The position numbers and the translations under genes are program-made. A stretch of 64,000 nt of DNA from Rhodococcus rhodnii (GTDB lineage: Bacteria; Actinomycetota; Actinomycetes; Mycobacteriales; Pseudonocardiaceae). This document shows, in pieces, positions 52,410-60,255 of this stretch. Under the pieces are notes generated by a model. That model worked only from the letters and a program-made list of their open reading frames with translations. It did not search any database and had not been told where the DNA came from. The stretch spans positions 375,526 to 439,525 of the forward strand of contig JOAA01000020.1 in NCBI GenBank assembly GCA_000720375.1. The letters run 5' to 3'. Positions within the stretch are counted from its first letter, which is position 1. Each line of letters starts with the position of its first letter.

Positions 52410-53293
52410 CAATGATCGACCAAGACCCGCTTGCGGAGTCAGGCGTGGACGCTGAGCCGACCCGACGGGTACCACCCATCGAGGACAGCGAGATGCACAG
52501 CGCCTCCGTCTTCATCACCTACCAGCGGCAGACCTGGGAGATGTCCCAGATCCCGTGGGAGGACTTCCGGCCGGACAAGGTCAAGCCCGAGTACATCGTC
52601 TTCGCCAAGGGCGCGATCATGGGCGAGTCGAACTCGGTGGCCGCCACCCACGGCCTGCTGGAGGAGTTCCGCGACGACTACGACTTCTCGCAGTTCGCGT
52701 GCATCTGGGGCTACCAGGAGGTCCAGCACCACCTGGTGTTCCAGACGTGGCTGCAACTGGCCGGGCACGCGGTGTCGTTCGACAAGATCGCGGTGATGCG
52801 TGAACCGTACCCACCGGGGGTGACCAAGGCCGCCAGCCTCGCCACCAACATCATCTGCGAGGTGCTGACCAACCACATGTACAAGTGCGTCAGCCGGGCC
52901 GTCGAGGAGCCGGTGATCGCCGCGATCATGCGCCGTGCCAGCGGTGACGAAGCACGGCACGCCAGGGAGTTCGCCTACTACACCAAGCGCAGGCTCGCCT
53001 CGCACCCCGAGGAGACCCAGTCGGTGCTGGAGACGCTGTACCTGTACATGGGAACGACACGCGAGATGTATCGCCATCCGGTGAGCCGGTTCAAGGGCCA
53101 CCTGAAGGAGCTGGAAGGCCACGAGACGATCGACGAGGTGTTCCGCTTCTTCGCCGAGGTCGACGAGGGCGGCAAGGAGTGGGAACGCTGCTGCGAGCAG
53201 CTGTTCACGTACTTCACCGACGTCACCGGGCACCAGCTGAGCAAGATGAGCCACGTCCGCAGGGCGATCAGCGAACTCGCCGACGCGTCATGA
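52406..53293 (+). CDS. Acyl-ACP-desaturase-like diiron protein 1
   Basis: This 295-aa helical protein has the ferritin-like diiron ligand set of soluble acyl-ACP desaturases: ExxH in QEVQHH (about residue 108), Glu in CEVLTNH (about 150) and DEARH (about 175), plus an upstream Glu in GESNSV or LLEEF. Soluble desaturases act on acyl-ACP; N-oxygenases and hydroxylases of similar fold exist. ATG 52406 overlaps the FAAL stop and has AAAGGA upstream. An alternative ATG seven bases downstream is possible. Paired with a second, divergent copy at the operon end, it suggests two oxidations of one carrier-bound chain, such as two double bonds or desaturation plus hydroxylation. Confidence 0.85.
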   Translation: MTMIDQDPLAESGVDAEPTRRVPPIEDSEMHSASVFITYQRQTWEMSQIPWEDFRPDKVKPEYIVFAKGAIMGESNSVAATHGLLEEFRDDYDFSQFACIWGYQEVQHHLVFQTWLQLAGHAVSFDKIAVMREPYPPGVTKAASLATNIICEVLTNHMYKCVSRAVEEPVIAAIMRRASGDEARHAREFAYYTKRRLASHPEETQSVLETLYLYMGTTREMYRHPVSRFKGHLKELEGHETIDEVFRFFAEVDEGGKEWERCCEQLFTYFTDVTGHQLSKMSHVRRAISELADAS

Positions 53294-53811
53294 CCGCCGT
53301 CGCAGGCGAGCCGATCGAGCTGCCGTGGCTGGACTTCCCCCGGTTCCGGTGTTTCGGGTGCTCCCCGGCCAACCCGATCGGCCTCGCGCTGAAGTTCCAC
53401 CGCACCGAGTCCGGTGAAGTCGCCGCGCGCACAACGTTTTCCGCCGAGTACGCGTCCTATCCGGGCATCGTGCACGGCGGGATCGTGAACGTCCTCGTCG
53501 ACGAGGTGATGGGCGACATGATCGCGATCGAGCAAGGTCTGCTCGCGTTCTCGATCACGTTGCGCACCACCATGTTGCTGCCGCTGCGAATTGGTACGGA
53601 GTACGTGACCACAGCCCGGGTCACGGGCACCGGCAACGGGAAGATCCGGACCGAGGCCGACGTCACCGGCCCGGACGGCGAGGTGCACATGATGGCTTCC
53701 GCGGTGTACCAACCGATCCGATCCGACCAGGCGCGCGAGCTGATGGGCATCGGCGACGACGAATTCGACCAGATCAAGCACTACTTCGACCACCAGATTG
53801 GACAGTCATGA
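53290..53811 (+). CDS. Hot-dog fold thioesterase/dehydratase-like protein (PaaI type)
   Basis: This 173-aa hot-dog protein has IVHGGIVNVLVDEVMGD, the HGG motif and helix of PaaI-type acyl thioesterases (about residues 58-75). An N-terminal CFGCSPANPIGL stretch, seen in some hot-dog thioesterases, precedes it. It could release the acyl chain from its ACP or remove misloaded acyl groups. ATG 53290 overlaps the preceding stop, and its own stop overlaps the next ACP start, both by ATGA. Confidence 0.85.
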   Translation: MTAVAGEPIELPWLDFPRFRCFGCSPANPIGLALKFHRTESGEVAARTTFSAEYASYPGIVHGGIVNVLVDEVMGDMIAIEQGLLAFSITLRTTMLLPLRIGTEYVTTARVTGTGNGKIRTEADVTGPDGEVHMMASAVYQPIRSDQARELMGIGDDEFDQIKHYFDHQIGQS

Positions 53812-54068
53812 CCATCTCCAGCCGCGAACAGGTCGCCGAGATCGTCCGGGGTTTCGTCGCGGGCGAGCTGAACATCGACCAGGCCCAGCTCAAGGACGAC
53901 ACCGTGCTGAAGGAGCTGCCGGGCGCCGACTCGGTCCGGCTGCTGCGCATCGTGTCCAAACTGGAGCGGCACTGCGAGACCGAGTTCGACGACGAGGACA
54001 TCTTCTCCTCCACCACCCTCGACGACCTGGTCACCTTGGTGCACGGGTACGTGGCCGCCGGGGTCTGA
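53808..54068 (+). CDS. Free-standing acyl carrier protein 2
   Basis: This 86-aa acidic ACP-like protein has the attachment Ser in PGADSVRLLR (about residue 42), with Val instead of Leu after the Ser. It differs clearly from ACP1 in sequence, so the two probably serve different steps. It is followed one base later by the methyltransferase GTG and preceded by an ATGA overlap. It is a likely carrier for the methyltransferase and the second diiron enzyme. Confidence 0.9.
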   Translation: MTISSREQVAEIVRGFVAGELNIDQAQLKDDTVLKELPGADSVRLLRIVSKLERHCETEFDDEDIFSSTTLDDLVTLVHGYVAAGV

Positions 54069-54069
54069 C

Positions 54070-54930
54070 GTGACGCTCTCGGACACCACACGTGCGACCA
54101 ACCAGCACTACGAGCTGCCCGCCGGACTCTTCACCGCCTATCTCGACCGCAGGCTGAAGTACAGCTCAGGCCTGTTCGAGAGTCCGGAAACGACACTGGA
54201 CGACGCCCAGACCGCCAAACTCCATTTCGTGGCACGGCAACTGGGCATCTCCGGCGGCGAGCACGTGCTGGACGTCGGCTGCGGATGGGGCAGCCTGATC
54301 CTCTTCATGGCTGTCGAATTCGGGTGCACCGCAACGGGTGTGACCCCGTCCGCGACCCAGGTCGAGCACATCACCAAGCAAGCCGAACGTCTCGGTGTCG
54401 CCGACCGCATCCACCTGCGGCACGGTTCGTTCTCCGACATCGATGTCAGCGAACGGTTCGACGCGGTGACCATGCTCGGCTCGATCATCCACATGCCGAA
54501 CCAGACCGAAGTGCTGACCAAGGCATACGGACTGTTGCACCGTGGCGGCAGCCTGTACCTGTCCGAAAGCTGCTTTCGCAACAAGGCGACCTACGACGAG
54601 TTCGCCGACCGGCCCGGCACAATGCACGTGACCGAAGGCATCTTCGGCTTCGCCGACATGGTCCCGGTGTCCTCATTGGTGGAAAGCATCGAGTCGGCGG
54701 GCTTCAGCCTGACCGGTCTGACCGACCTGACCGCGCACTACCACGAGACCATCGCCCGCTGGGAAGAGAACGCACTGTCCAATCGGGACGAGATCGAACG
54801 GATCCTGCCGGGCTACTTCGAGCCCCTGGTGCGTTACCTGCGTACGGCCAACGCGGGCTGGGGCTACACCAGCAAGCACTACGGCCTGACCGCGCAGAAG
54901 ACCCGGCTCGGGCCGAAGGGAATGCCGTGA
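54070..54930 (+). CDS. Cyclopropane/mycolate-type SAM methyltransferase
   Basis: This 286-aa class I methyltransferase has the N-terminal features of the CFA synthase and mycolic acid cyclopropane synthase (CmaA) family: HYELPAGLF, YSSGLF, then a TLDDAQTAK helix. The SAM-binding motif is VLDVGCGWGSL (about residue 73). The family methylates or cyclopropanates double bonds in lipid chains, in CmaA on ACP-bound substrates. Placed between two desaturase-like genes and an ACP, it suggests C-methylation or cyclopropane formation at a double bond made in the same operon. The C-terminal half diverges from classic CFA synthases, so O- or C-methylation of another group cannot be excluded. Confidence 0.82.
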   Translation: MTLSDTTRATNQHYELPAGLFTAYLDRRLKYSSGLFESPETTLDDAQTAKLHFVARQLGISGGEHVLDVGCGWGSLILFMAVEFGCTATGVTPSATQVEHITKQAERLGVADRIHLRHGSFSDIDVSERFDAVTMLGSIIHMPNQTEVLTKAYGLLHRGGSLYLSESCFRNKATYDEFADRPGTMHVTEGIFGFADMVPVSSLVESIESAGFSLTGLTDLTAHYHETIARWEENALSNRDEIERILPGYFEPLVRYLRTANAGWGYTSKHYGLTAQKTRLGPKGMP

Positions 54931-55754
54931 AGCTGGACCCCGCACTGATGCGGGACCTCACGGCGACAGCGGTAACCCGTGGGGCACAACGACAGTGGAC
55001 GATCGAGGACGTGGACTGGGCGGCGCTGCGCCCGGAGAACCTGACCCAGACGGACACCTCGGTGGTCAGGTTCATCACGTTCATCGAGGACCACATCCCC
55101 GGGTACCTGACGTACTTCCTGGACCAGTTCCCGGTCCGTGGCGAAGAGCTGGACATCGAGGACTTCTGCTTCAACCGGGAGTATTTCCGGTTCCTGATCG
55201 CGTGGGCGTACGACGAGGAACGGCACGCGTCCGTGCTGACCAAGTATCAGGTCGAGGCCGGGATCAACACCCCGGACGCGCTGATGCGTGAGCTGGCCGA
55301 GGAGGGCCGGAAGCAGTTCTCGCTGCCGTATGAGCACCCCGTGCAGGCGTTCACGTACACGCTTGTCCAGGAAAAGGCGACGCAACTGTTCTACCAGCAG
55401 TTCCGGACCGTGGTGACCGAGCCGGTGCTCCGGGATCTGCTGAACAGGCTGGCACGGGACGAGGCTCGGCATTTCGCTTTTTACTCGAATCTTGTCGGGC
55501 AGTACATCGAGCGGCACGGACTTGCCGCGACCGTTCCCGATCTCAAGGACGTGCTCGGGACGTTCCGGATGCCGCTCGCGGACACGCTCAAGGGGTATTG
55601 GCGTTGGTCGCTGCAGGTCGCTGACACCGCGGGCTATGACCACACGGAGGCTTACGAGTCGTTGGTGCGGCTGGTCAAGGGGTTCACCGGGAGCAGCGGC
55701 GAGGCGTCGACCACGGATCTCGCCACCTTCGTGGATCAGATCCGTCAGGTTTGA
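54927..55754 (+). CDS. Acyl-ACP-desaturase-like diiron protein 2
   Basis: 275 aa. It has a complete four-helix diiron ligand set: Glu in ITFIEDH (about residue 48), DEERH (about 92), Glu in LVQEKATQ (about 148) and DEARH (about 177). It is only distantly similar to the copy at 52406, so this is not a recent tandem duplication. GTG 54927 overlaps the methyltransferase stop (GTGA). It ends the ten-gene operon. No ferredoxin or reductase is encoded nearby. Confidence 0.85.
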   Translation: MKLDPALMRDLTATAVTRGAQRQWTIEDVDWAALRPENLTQTDTSVVRFITFIEDHIPGYLTYFLDQFPVRGEELDIEDFCFNREYFRFLIAWAYDEERHASVLTKYQVEAGINTPDALMRELAEEGRKQFSLPYEHPVQAFTYTLVQEKATQLFYQQFRTVVTEPVLRDLLNRLARDEARHFAFYSNLVGQYIERHGLAATVPDLKDVLGTFRMPLADTLKGYWRWSLQVADTAGYDHTEAYESLVRLVKGFTGSSGEASTTDLATFVDQIRQV

Positions 55755-55824
55755 GCGCTGTGAAGTGGTCCATGCGACGTAGAGATCTGGCGACGATGGC
55801 GAACTTCGAGGTGGTCTGACCGTT

Positions 55825-55845
55825 GGTACGGTGGTGAGCCGTACC
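55825..55845. promoter_or_regulatory. Palindromic operator-like site before marR
   Basis: GGTACGG and CCGTACC are separated by 7 bp, 17 bp upstream of the MarR start codon. The size and position fit autoregulation by the MarR protein. Confidence 0.6.
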
Positions 55846-55861
55846 GAAAGGGGTCAGAGGG

Positions 55862-56335
55862 TTGTCAACCGAAGGCCTGACCGTCGACGAGGCCATCAGG
55901 GCGATGCTGCTGCTCATGCCGAGGGTCGCGGCGCGGCTCAAGCGCATCAGGGTCCCGGTGCAGCTGCAGTCGATGAACCTGGCGCCCCGGCACCTGTCGA
56001 TGCTGTCCTACCTGGTGTTCGACGGCCCGATGACGGTCAACCAGCTCGCCGCGCGCTTGGAGGTGGCGCCGACCACGGTCAGCCTCATGGTCAGTGACCT
56101 GAGCAAACATGGCGCCGTCGACCGCAGGAGCGACCCGGCCGACCGGCGGCGCACGATCGTGGCGATCACCGACGACCCGGAGACCCGCACGGCGATCAAC
56201 GACTGGCTGGCCAACGGCGCGGTGGCGTGGCAGAAGGCGTTCGAACCGCTCTCCCCGGAGGACCGCGCGATGTTCGTGCGCACGATCGAGGCTTACGAGG
56301 GCAGCGCCGCGATTTCCAGCGAGGACAAGGGCTGA
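55862..56335 (+). CDS. MarR-family transcriptional regulator
   Basis: This 157-aa winged-helix regulator contains TVNQLAARLEVAPTTVSLMVSDL (recognition helix) and the wing DRRSDPADRRRTIVAIT, classic for MarR. The start is TTG 55862, with AAAGGGG and AGAGGG upstream. It lies 107 bp after the diiron gene on the same strand but has its own palindromic operator, so it is probably an independent unit. Its 3' end overlaps the convergent hypothetical gene by 43 bp. The effector is unknown; MarR proteins often sense phenolics or antibiotics. Confidence 0.9.
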   Translation: MSTEGLTVDEAIRAMLLLMPRVAARLKRIRVPVQLQSMNLAPRHLSMLSYLVFDGPMTVNQLAARLEVAPTTVSLMVSDLSKHGAVDRRSDPADRRRTIVAITDDPETRTAINDWLANGAVAWQKAFEPLSPEDRAMFVRTIEAYEGSAAISSEDKG

Positions 56336-56841
56336 AACCGCACCAACCGGAAGCTGCCAGTCCGCCGGTTGATGTAAAGGTACGTCGGATAGGCGTCCGG
56401 TTCGGCGCACAGCCAATGCTTCCCGCCGGGCGCGACCTGCACCACCAACCGGTCGGCTGGGCCGAGCAACAGGTCAGCGGCCATCTGCTCGGCCCGGGCT
56501 CGATTCACTGGACGTGCCTTCTCCCGGTAGGAGAAAAGCCGCGTCACGTACTCCGCCCACTGACGAGCCTGTGAATCGTGGCTGGCCGCCGCCTTGGTCG
56601 CGGTCTCCCGCAACGCCCGATAGACCTCCGTCTTGTCCCAGCCGATAGTCCGGCGCGCGTAGTCCGCGAGGATGCCGGCGCAGTAGTCCTTTTTAGGACA
56701 GTCCGGGTCCTGCGCGGCGGAGAGCAGCAGAGGCAGGCCTGCCGGGTCGTGCAGCATCAGGTCTTCGTCCTGATCGGACAGCCACGCATCGATGTCGGCT
56801 GCCCACGCCCGGAAGGCTCGCTCGTCGGGGAACGGCCACAT
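56293..56841 (-). CDS. Hypothetical protein in TetR operon
   Basis: This 182-aa soluble protein has no signal or membrane segment and no domain I recognise. It is Asp/Ala-rich and contains a CPKKDYC pair of cysteines near residue 50 and a Tyr-rich YPTYLYINRR stretch near the C-terminus. ATG 56841 lies 4 bp after the TetR stop, so it is the third gene of the monooxygenase-TetR unit. Its end overlaps the marR end on the other strand. Confidence 0.65.
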   Translation of the reverse strand: MWPFPDERAFRAWAADIDAWLSDQDEDLMLHDPAGLPLLLSAAQDPDCPKKDYCAGILADYARRTIGWDKTEVYRALRETATKAAASHDSQARQWAEYVTRLFSYREKARPVNRARAEQMAADLLLGPADRLVVQVAPGGKHWLCAEPDAYPTYLYINRRTGSFRLVRFQPLSSLEIAALPS

Positions 56842-56845
56842 GCCG

Positions 56846-57547
56846 TCAGCCTCCGGCGTCCGGCACGGGGGTGGTGATGATGCCGTTGATGAGCATTCGA
56901 AAGCTCCACGACAAGCGCTCCTGCGGTGTACCGCTGAGCAATTGGTCAGCCACAGCGTGCAGTCGTGGATGCGTCCGACCGTCCACTTCGTGCAGTGCCC
57001 GACCCAGCGCATCCCACTCCTGCTCAGTGCGCGACTGCGTCTGAACACGGCCGGAGACCTCGGCCGCGGTCGCGGTGGCCGACTGCAGCAGTACGTTCAC
57101 TCCCCACGCCGCCTGCGCCGGTGCCACGCCGCCCTCGTCCAGCAGGGACAGCATCCGCTCCAGCAACCGCAGGTAGTTCTCCCCGTTCGGCATGACGGCC
57201 AAGGCCGCGCGAGCCAGTTCCGGATGCGCGAACAGCACAAAGGTGTACGAGTTGAGCACTCCGACGAGCCGCTCACGCCAGTCATCCCCGCTCGCGGCGG
57301 TGTCCAGGTCCACCTCGCCGAGCAAGTCGTCCAGCATGGCGGCGTGCAGCTCGTCGGTATTGGCCACGTAGACATAGAGCGAGGCCGGCCCGGTGTCCAA
57401 CTCCTGCGCCAGCCGCCGCATCGTCACCTTCGCCAATCCTTCGGCGCGCAGGATGTCGACAGCCGTTGCCACGATCCCGGCGCGAGTCAGCGCAGGTTTG
57501 GCCGGCCGCTCGCGTCGGCTGATCGGTTTTCTCGACCGGGGTGGCAT
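56846..57547 (-). CDS. TetR-family regulator
   Basis: 233 aa. The N-terminal HTH spans about residues 28-68: GIVATAVDILRAEGLAKVTMRRLAQELDTGPASLYVYV. A C-terminal TetR_C-like ligand domain follows. ATG 57547 gives a basic N-terminus typical of TetR-class proteins; a longer start at 57604 would run into the monooxygenase gene. It lies between the monooxygenase and a hypothetical gene, with only 4 bp gaps. The tandem palindromes upstream of the monooxygenase are its likely operators, giving a substrate-inducible detoxification unit. Confidence 0.9.
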   Translation of the reverse strand: MPPRSRKPISRRERPAKPALTRAGIVATAVDILRAEGLAKVTMRRLAQELDTGPASLYVYVANTDELHAAMLDDLLGEVDLDTAASGDDWRERLVGVLNSYTFVLFAHPELARAALAVMPNGENYLRLLERMLSLLDEGGVAPAQAAWGVNVLLQSATATAAEVSGRVQTQSRTEQEWDALGRALHEVDGRTHPRLHAVADQLLSGTPQERLSWSFRMLINGIITTPVPDAGG

Positions 57548-57551
57548 GGCG

Positions 57552-58682
57552 TCACAAGGTATCAGCGCCGAACTGGTCAAGCAGTCCGCGCAGCCCGTCG
57601 TCACCGAACATCATCGTCAAGCTCGCCGCGGACGCAGCCGCCGACTTCTCGCTGCGCGGGAACAGTTCCTGCTCGTAGACGTCCAAAGCCTGGTCCCCTG
57701 GGTGGTTGACGATGGCAAGGCCGAGCTCGGCGCCGTCGAGCATCGCGAGGTTCGCGCCCTCCCCCGCGAACGGCGACATCAAATGCGCGGCATCGCCCAA
57801 CAACGTGACGCCAGGCGCCCGATCCCACCGATGTCCGACGGGCAACGCGTGGATCCGACGCGGCACGATGGCGCCGTCGGCGTCGGCCACCAGAGCGCGC
57901 AGGGTGTCGTGCCAGTCGTCGAATTGCGCGAGCACAACCTGTTTCGCCGTGACCGGGTCGGTGAAGTCGATGCCGTCCAACCAGTTTTCGTCGACCTTGA
58001 GAGCGGTGTACGTGTGCACGCTGCGGTCGCTCTCGCGGTGAGCAAGGAACCCCTTGTGGTCGCCCAGACTGATGAAGAAGCCTTCGCCGATCATGGCCGA
58101 GCACGCGGGATGCCGGGTGTCGGCGTCCAGCAAATCGGTCTCCACAAACGAAATACCGGTGTACTCGGGCACAGCGGACGAAAGCAGCGGACGCACCCGC
58201 GACCACGCGCCGTCCGCGCCGACGAGCAGGTCTGTCGTGATGGCGGCGCCGTCGGCGAAGGTCACCTCATGGCGTCCGCCGCCGAGCGGCCGCACACCGA
58301 TGACTTTCCGGCCCCAGTGCACGATGGAATCCGGCAACGAACGCAGCAGCAGATCACGCAACTGGCCCCGGTCCACTTCGGGCCGACCGCCGCTGCCGTC
58401 GTCCCGTTCGGAAAAGTGGACCACCCCCTGCGAGTCGACGATCCGAAAAGCCTGGCCACCGGCGTGGATCAGCTCGCGGAACTCGTCGTGCAGCCCGGCG
58501 GCGTGCAGGGCGATCTGGCCCGAGTCCTCGTGGATGTCGAGCATTCCGCCCTGCGTCCGAGCCTCGGCCGACGGCTCCGCCTCGAAGACGGCGGCGTCGA
58601 TGCCGTTGACGTGCAGAACGCGGGCAAGGGTGAGGCCGCCAAGGCCTCCGCCGATGATCGCGATGGGATAGTGGCTGGTCAT
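57552..58682 (-). CDS. FAD-dependent aromatic-ring monooxygenase, TetX-like
   Basis: 376 aa. FAD-binding IIGGGLGGLTLARVL opens the protein. VGADGAWSRVRP is the DG motif (about residue 160), and GVTLLGDAAHLMSPFAGEGANLAM is the second FAD motif (about 290), with the PFAGEG wording seen in tetracycline-inactivating TetX-type enzymes. It uses NADPH and O2 to hydroxylate an aromatic or enol substrate. With an adjacent TetR and operators it looks like an inducible xenobiotic or antibiotic-modifying unit. The actual substrate is unknown. ATG 58682 is chosen; a long upstream open frame is an artefact. Confidence 0.88.
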   Translation of the reverse strand: MTSHYPIAIIGGGLGGLTLARVLHVNGIDAAVFEAEPSAEARTQGGMLDIHEDSGQIALHAAGLHDEFRELIHAGGQAFRIVDSQGVVHFSERDDGSGGRPEVDRGQLRDLLLRSLPDSIVHWGRKVIGVRPLGGGRHEVTFADGAAITTDLLVGADGAWSRVRPLLSSAVPEYTGISFVETDLLDADTRHPACSAMIGEGFFISLGDHKGFLAHRESDRSVHTYTALKVDENWLDGIDFTDPVTAKQVVLAQFDDWHDTLRALVADADGAIVPRRIHALPVGHRWDRAPGVTLLGDAAHLMSPFAGEGANLAMLDGAELGLAIVNHPGDQALDVYEQELFPRSEKSAAASAASLTMMFGDDGLRGLLDQFGADTL

Positions 58683-58719
58683 AGCGGTTCTCCTGTTCTC
58701 TGAGGTGGCACGTCGACCA

Positions 58720-58750
58720 TAACGAACATGTTCGTTACGAACAAGTTCGT
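58720..58750. promoter_or_regulatory. Tandem TetR-type operators
   Basis: An 18-bp perfect palindrome (58720-58737, TAACGAACATGTTCGTTA) is followed immediately by ACGAAC-AA-GTTCGT (58737-58750). They share the half-site ACGAAC and lie 38-68 bp upstream of the monooxygenase ATG. The rest of the 58683-59005 gap holds no other clear element. Confidence 0.75.
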
Positions 58751-59005
58751 GAGGTGCGAGCCACACCGGCCTTCTTGATGGGTGATGTGGTCCGGCGGCG
58801 GGTGGGACCAGCCACGCTCTGCTTGACGCGTACCGATGAGGCCGTCTGAAACCCGGTGTTCCCGCTCTTATCTCGTGACTCGGCCGAACCAACCAACCAA
58901 GACAGGACAGCCGCCGCCGTTGTGACCACCTGTCACAAGCTGTCGCCCCACCCTGTCTTAGCTCCCGACACCGATCTGACGAACCCACCGAGACGAGGTC
59001 CCACA

Positions 59006-60049
59006 ATGGGCCCCAGTGGCGCTCATGCCATCGACACGTTGGACGATCTCCGCCGCCACCTGCAGTGGGCGATCGAGCTTGAACACGCGACCATCCCGCC
59101 GTACATCTGTGCCCTGTACTCGCTCGATCCCAGCAGAAATGCCGAAGCCGCACAGGTGGTGGGCAGTGTTCTCGCCGAGGAGATGCTGCACCTGGCGCTG
59201 GCCGCGAACCTGCTGAACGCCGTGGGCGGCCAGCCGAAGCTCGACACGCCCGAGCTGCTGCCCGCGTACCCGCATCCACTCCCCCACGGCGACCGGTCCG
59301 TCCAGGTCCGCCTGGCACCGTTCGGCGCCGAAGCTCTTGAGCTGTTCCTGCAGATCGAGCAGCCCGCGTCGGCGGACGCACCGCCGCAGTCGGACGAGTA
59401 CCAGACGATCGGCCAGTTCTACGCCGCCGTCGAGGCGGGGATTCGCAACTTGTGCGACCAACTCGGCGAGGACGCCGTCTTCTGCGGTGACCCCGCGCGG
59501 CAGATCGGTGAAATGCACATGCGCACCGGCGGTGGCCAGGTCATTCCCGTCCACGACCTGAAGTCCGCGTTGGCCGCGCTCGCGGAGATCATCGAGCAGG
59601 GCGAAGGCGCCGCGCGCACCGAGGTGTGGGACGGCGATCGCGACGTCTTCCACCCTGAGCGGGACGAAGTCGCCCACTACTACCGCTTCAAGGAGCTTCA
59701 AGTGGGCCGTCGCTACCAAACCGGGGACACGCCGCAGTCCGGTCCGACCGGCGACGAAATCAAGGTCGACCCCGACGGTGTCCTGCCCATGCGGCACAAC
59801 CCGCGCATCACCGATTATCCCGAAGGCCACGAGATACGAGTGGCCCAGGAGAAGTTCAACAGCACCTACTGCCTTCTGCTCAGCCAGCTGGAACAGGCCT
59901 TCAACGGCAGCCCGGCGCAGTTGGGTGCGACCGTCGGCACGATGTACTCGTTGAAAACGCAGGCAATTGCGCTCATGCAGATGCCCAACGACGACGAGGA
60001 AACAACCGCGGGCCCGACCTTCGACTACGTGCCGCCGGAGCAGCGCTAG
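59006..60049 (+). CDS. Ferritin-like protein with VioB/iminophenylpyruvate-dimer-synthase-type domain
   Basis: 347 aa. The N-terminal half shows a ferritin-like helical bundle of the type at the end of VioB/StaD-like enzymes: LQWAIELEHATIPPYICALY (about residue 15), then VLAEEMLHLALAANLLNAVGG (about 50). The Glu/His pattern (E-x-E-H, EExxH) fits a metal site. The C-terminal part contains YYRFKELQVGRRY. Stand-alone proteins of this family are common in actinomycetes with unknown substrates. ATG 59006 has a purine-rich GAGACGAGG upstream; the longer frame from 58856 is less likely. It is divergent from the monooxygenase unit. Confidence 0.8.
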   Translation: MGPSGAHAIDTLDDLRRHLQWAIELEHATIPPYICALYSLDPSRNAEAAQVVGSVLAEEMLHLALAANLLNAVGGQPKLDTPELLPAYPHPLPHGDRSVQVRLAPFGAEALELFLQIEQPASADAPPQSDEYQTIGQFYAAVEAGIRNLCDQLGEDAVFCGDPARQIGEMHMRTGGGQVIPVHDLKSALAALAEIIEQGEGAARTEVWDGDRDVFHPERDEVAHYYRFKELQVGRRYQTGDTPQSGPTGDEIKVDPDGVLPMRHNPRITDYPEGHEIRVAQEKFNSTYCLLLSQLEQAFNGSPAQLGATVGTMYSLKTQAIALMQMPNDDEETTAGPTFDYVPPEQR

Positions 60050-60177
60050 GCGAAATAGGTGCGCTGGACGGCACTTTCACTCGACGCATGACTGTCCACA
60101 TCGGCCTGTAGGGAGAAGTCCCCAGCCCACCGGGACGAGCTGGACCGGCATCCAGCGACCGACGCGGGCGCAAGCGG

Positions 60178-60218
60178 GAACCCAGCAGGGAAGCGAAACC
60201 GGCTTCCCTGCTGGGTTC
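60178..60218. terminator. Bidirectional hairpin terminator
   Basis: 17-bp perfect arms (60178-60194 and 60202-60218) flank a 7-nt loop, between the convergent ferritin-like and reductase genes. Confidence 0.82.
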
Positions 60219-60255
60219 GCCATGCCGGATGAAGCATCACAGGGCAACCGAGGGA

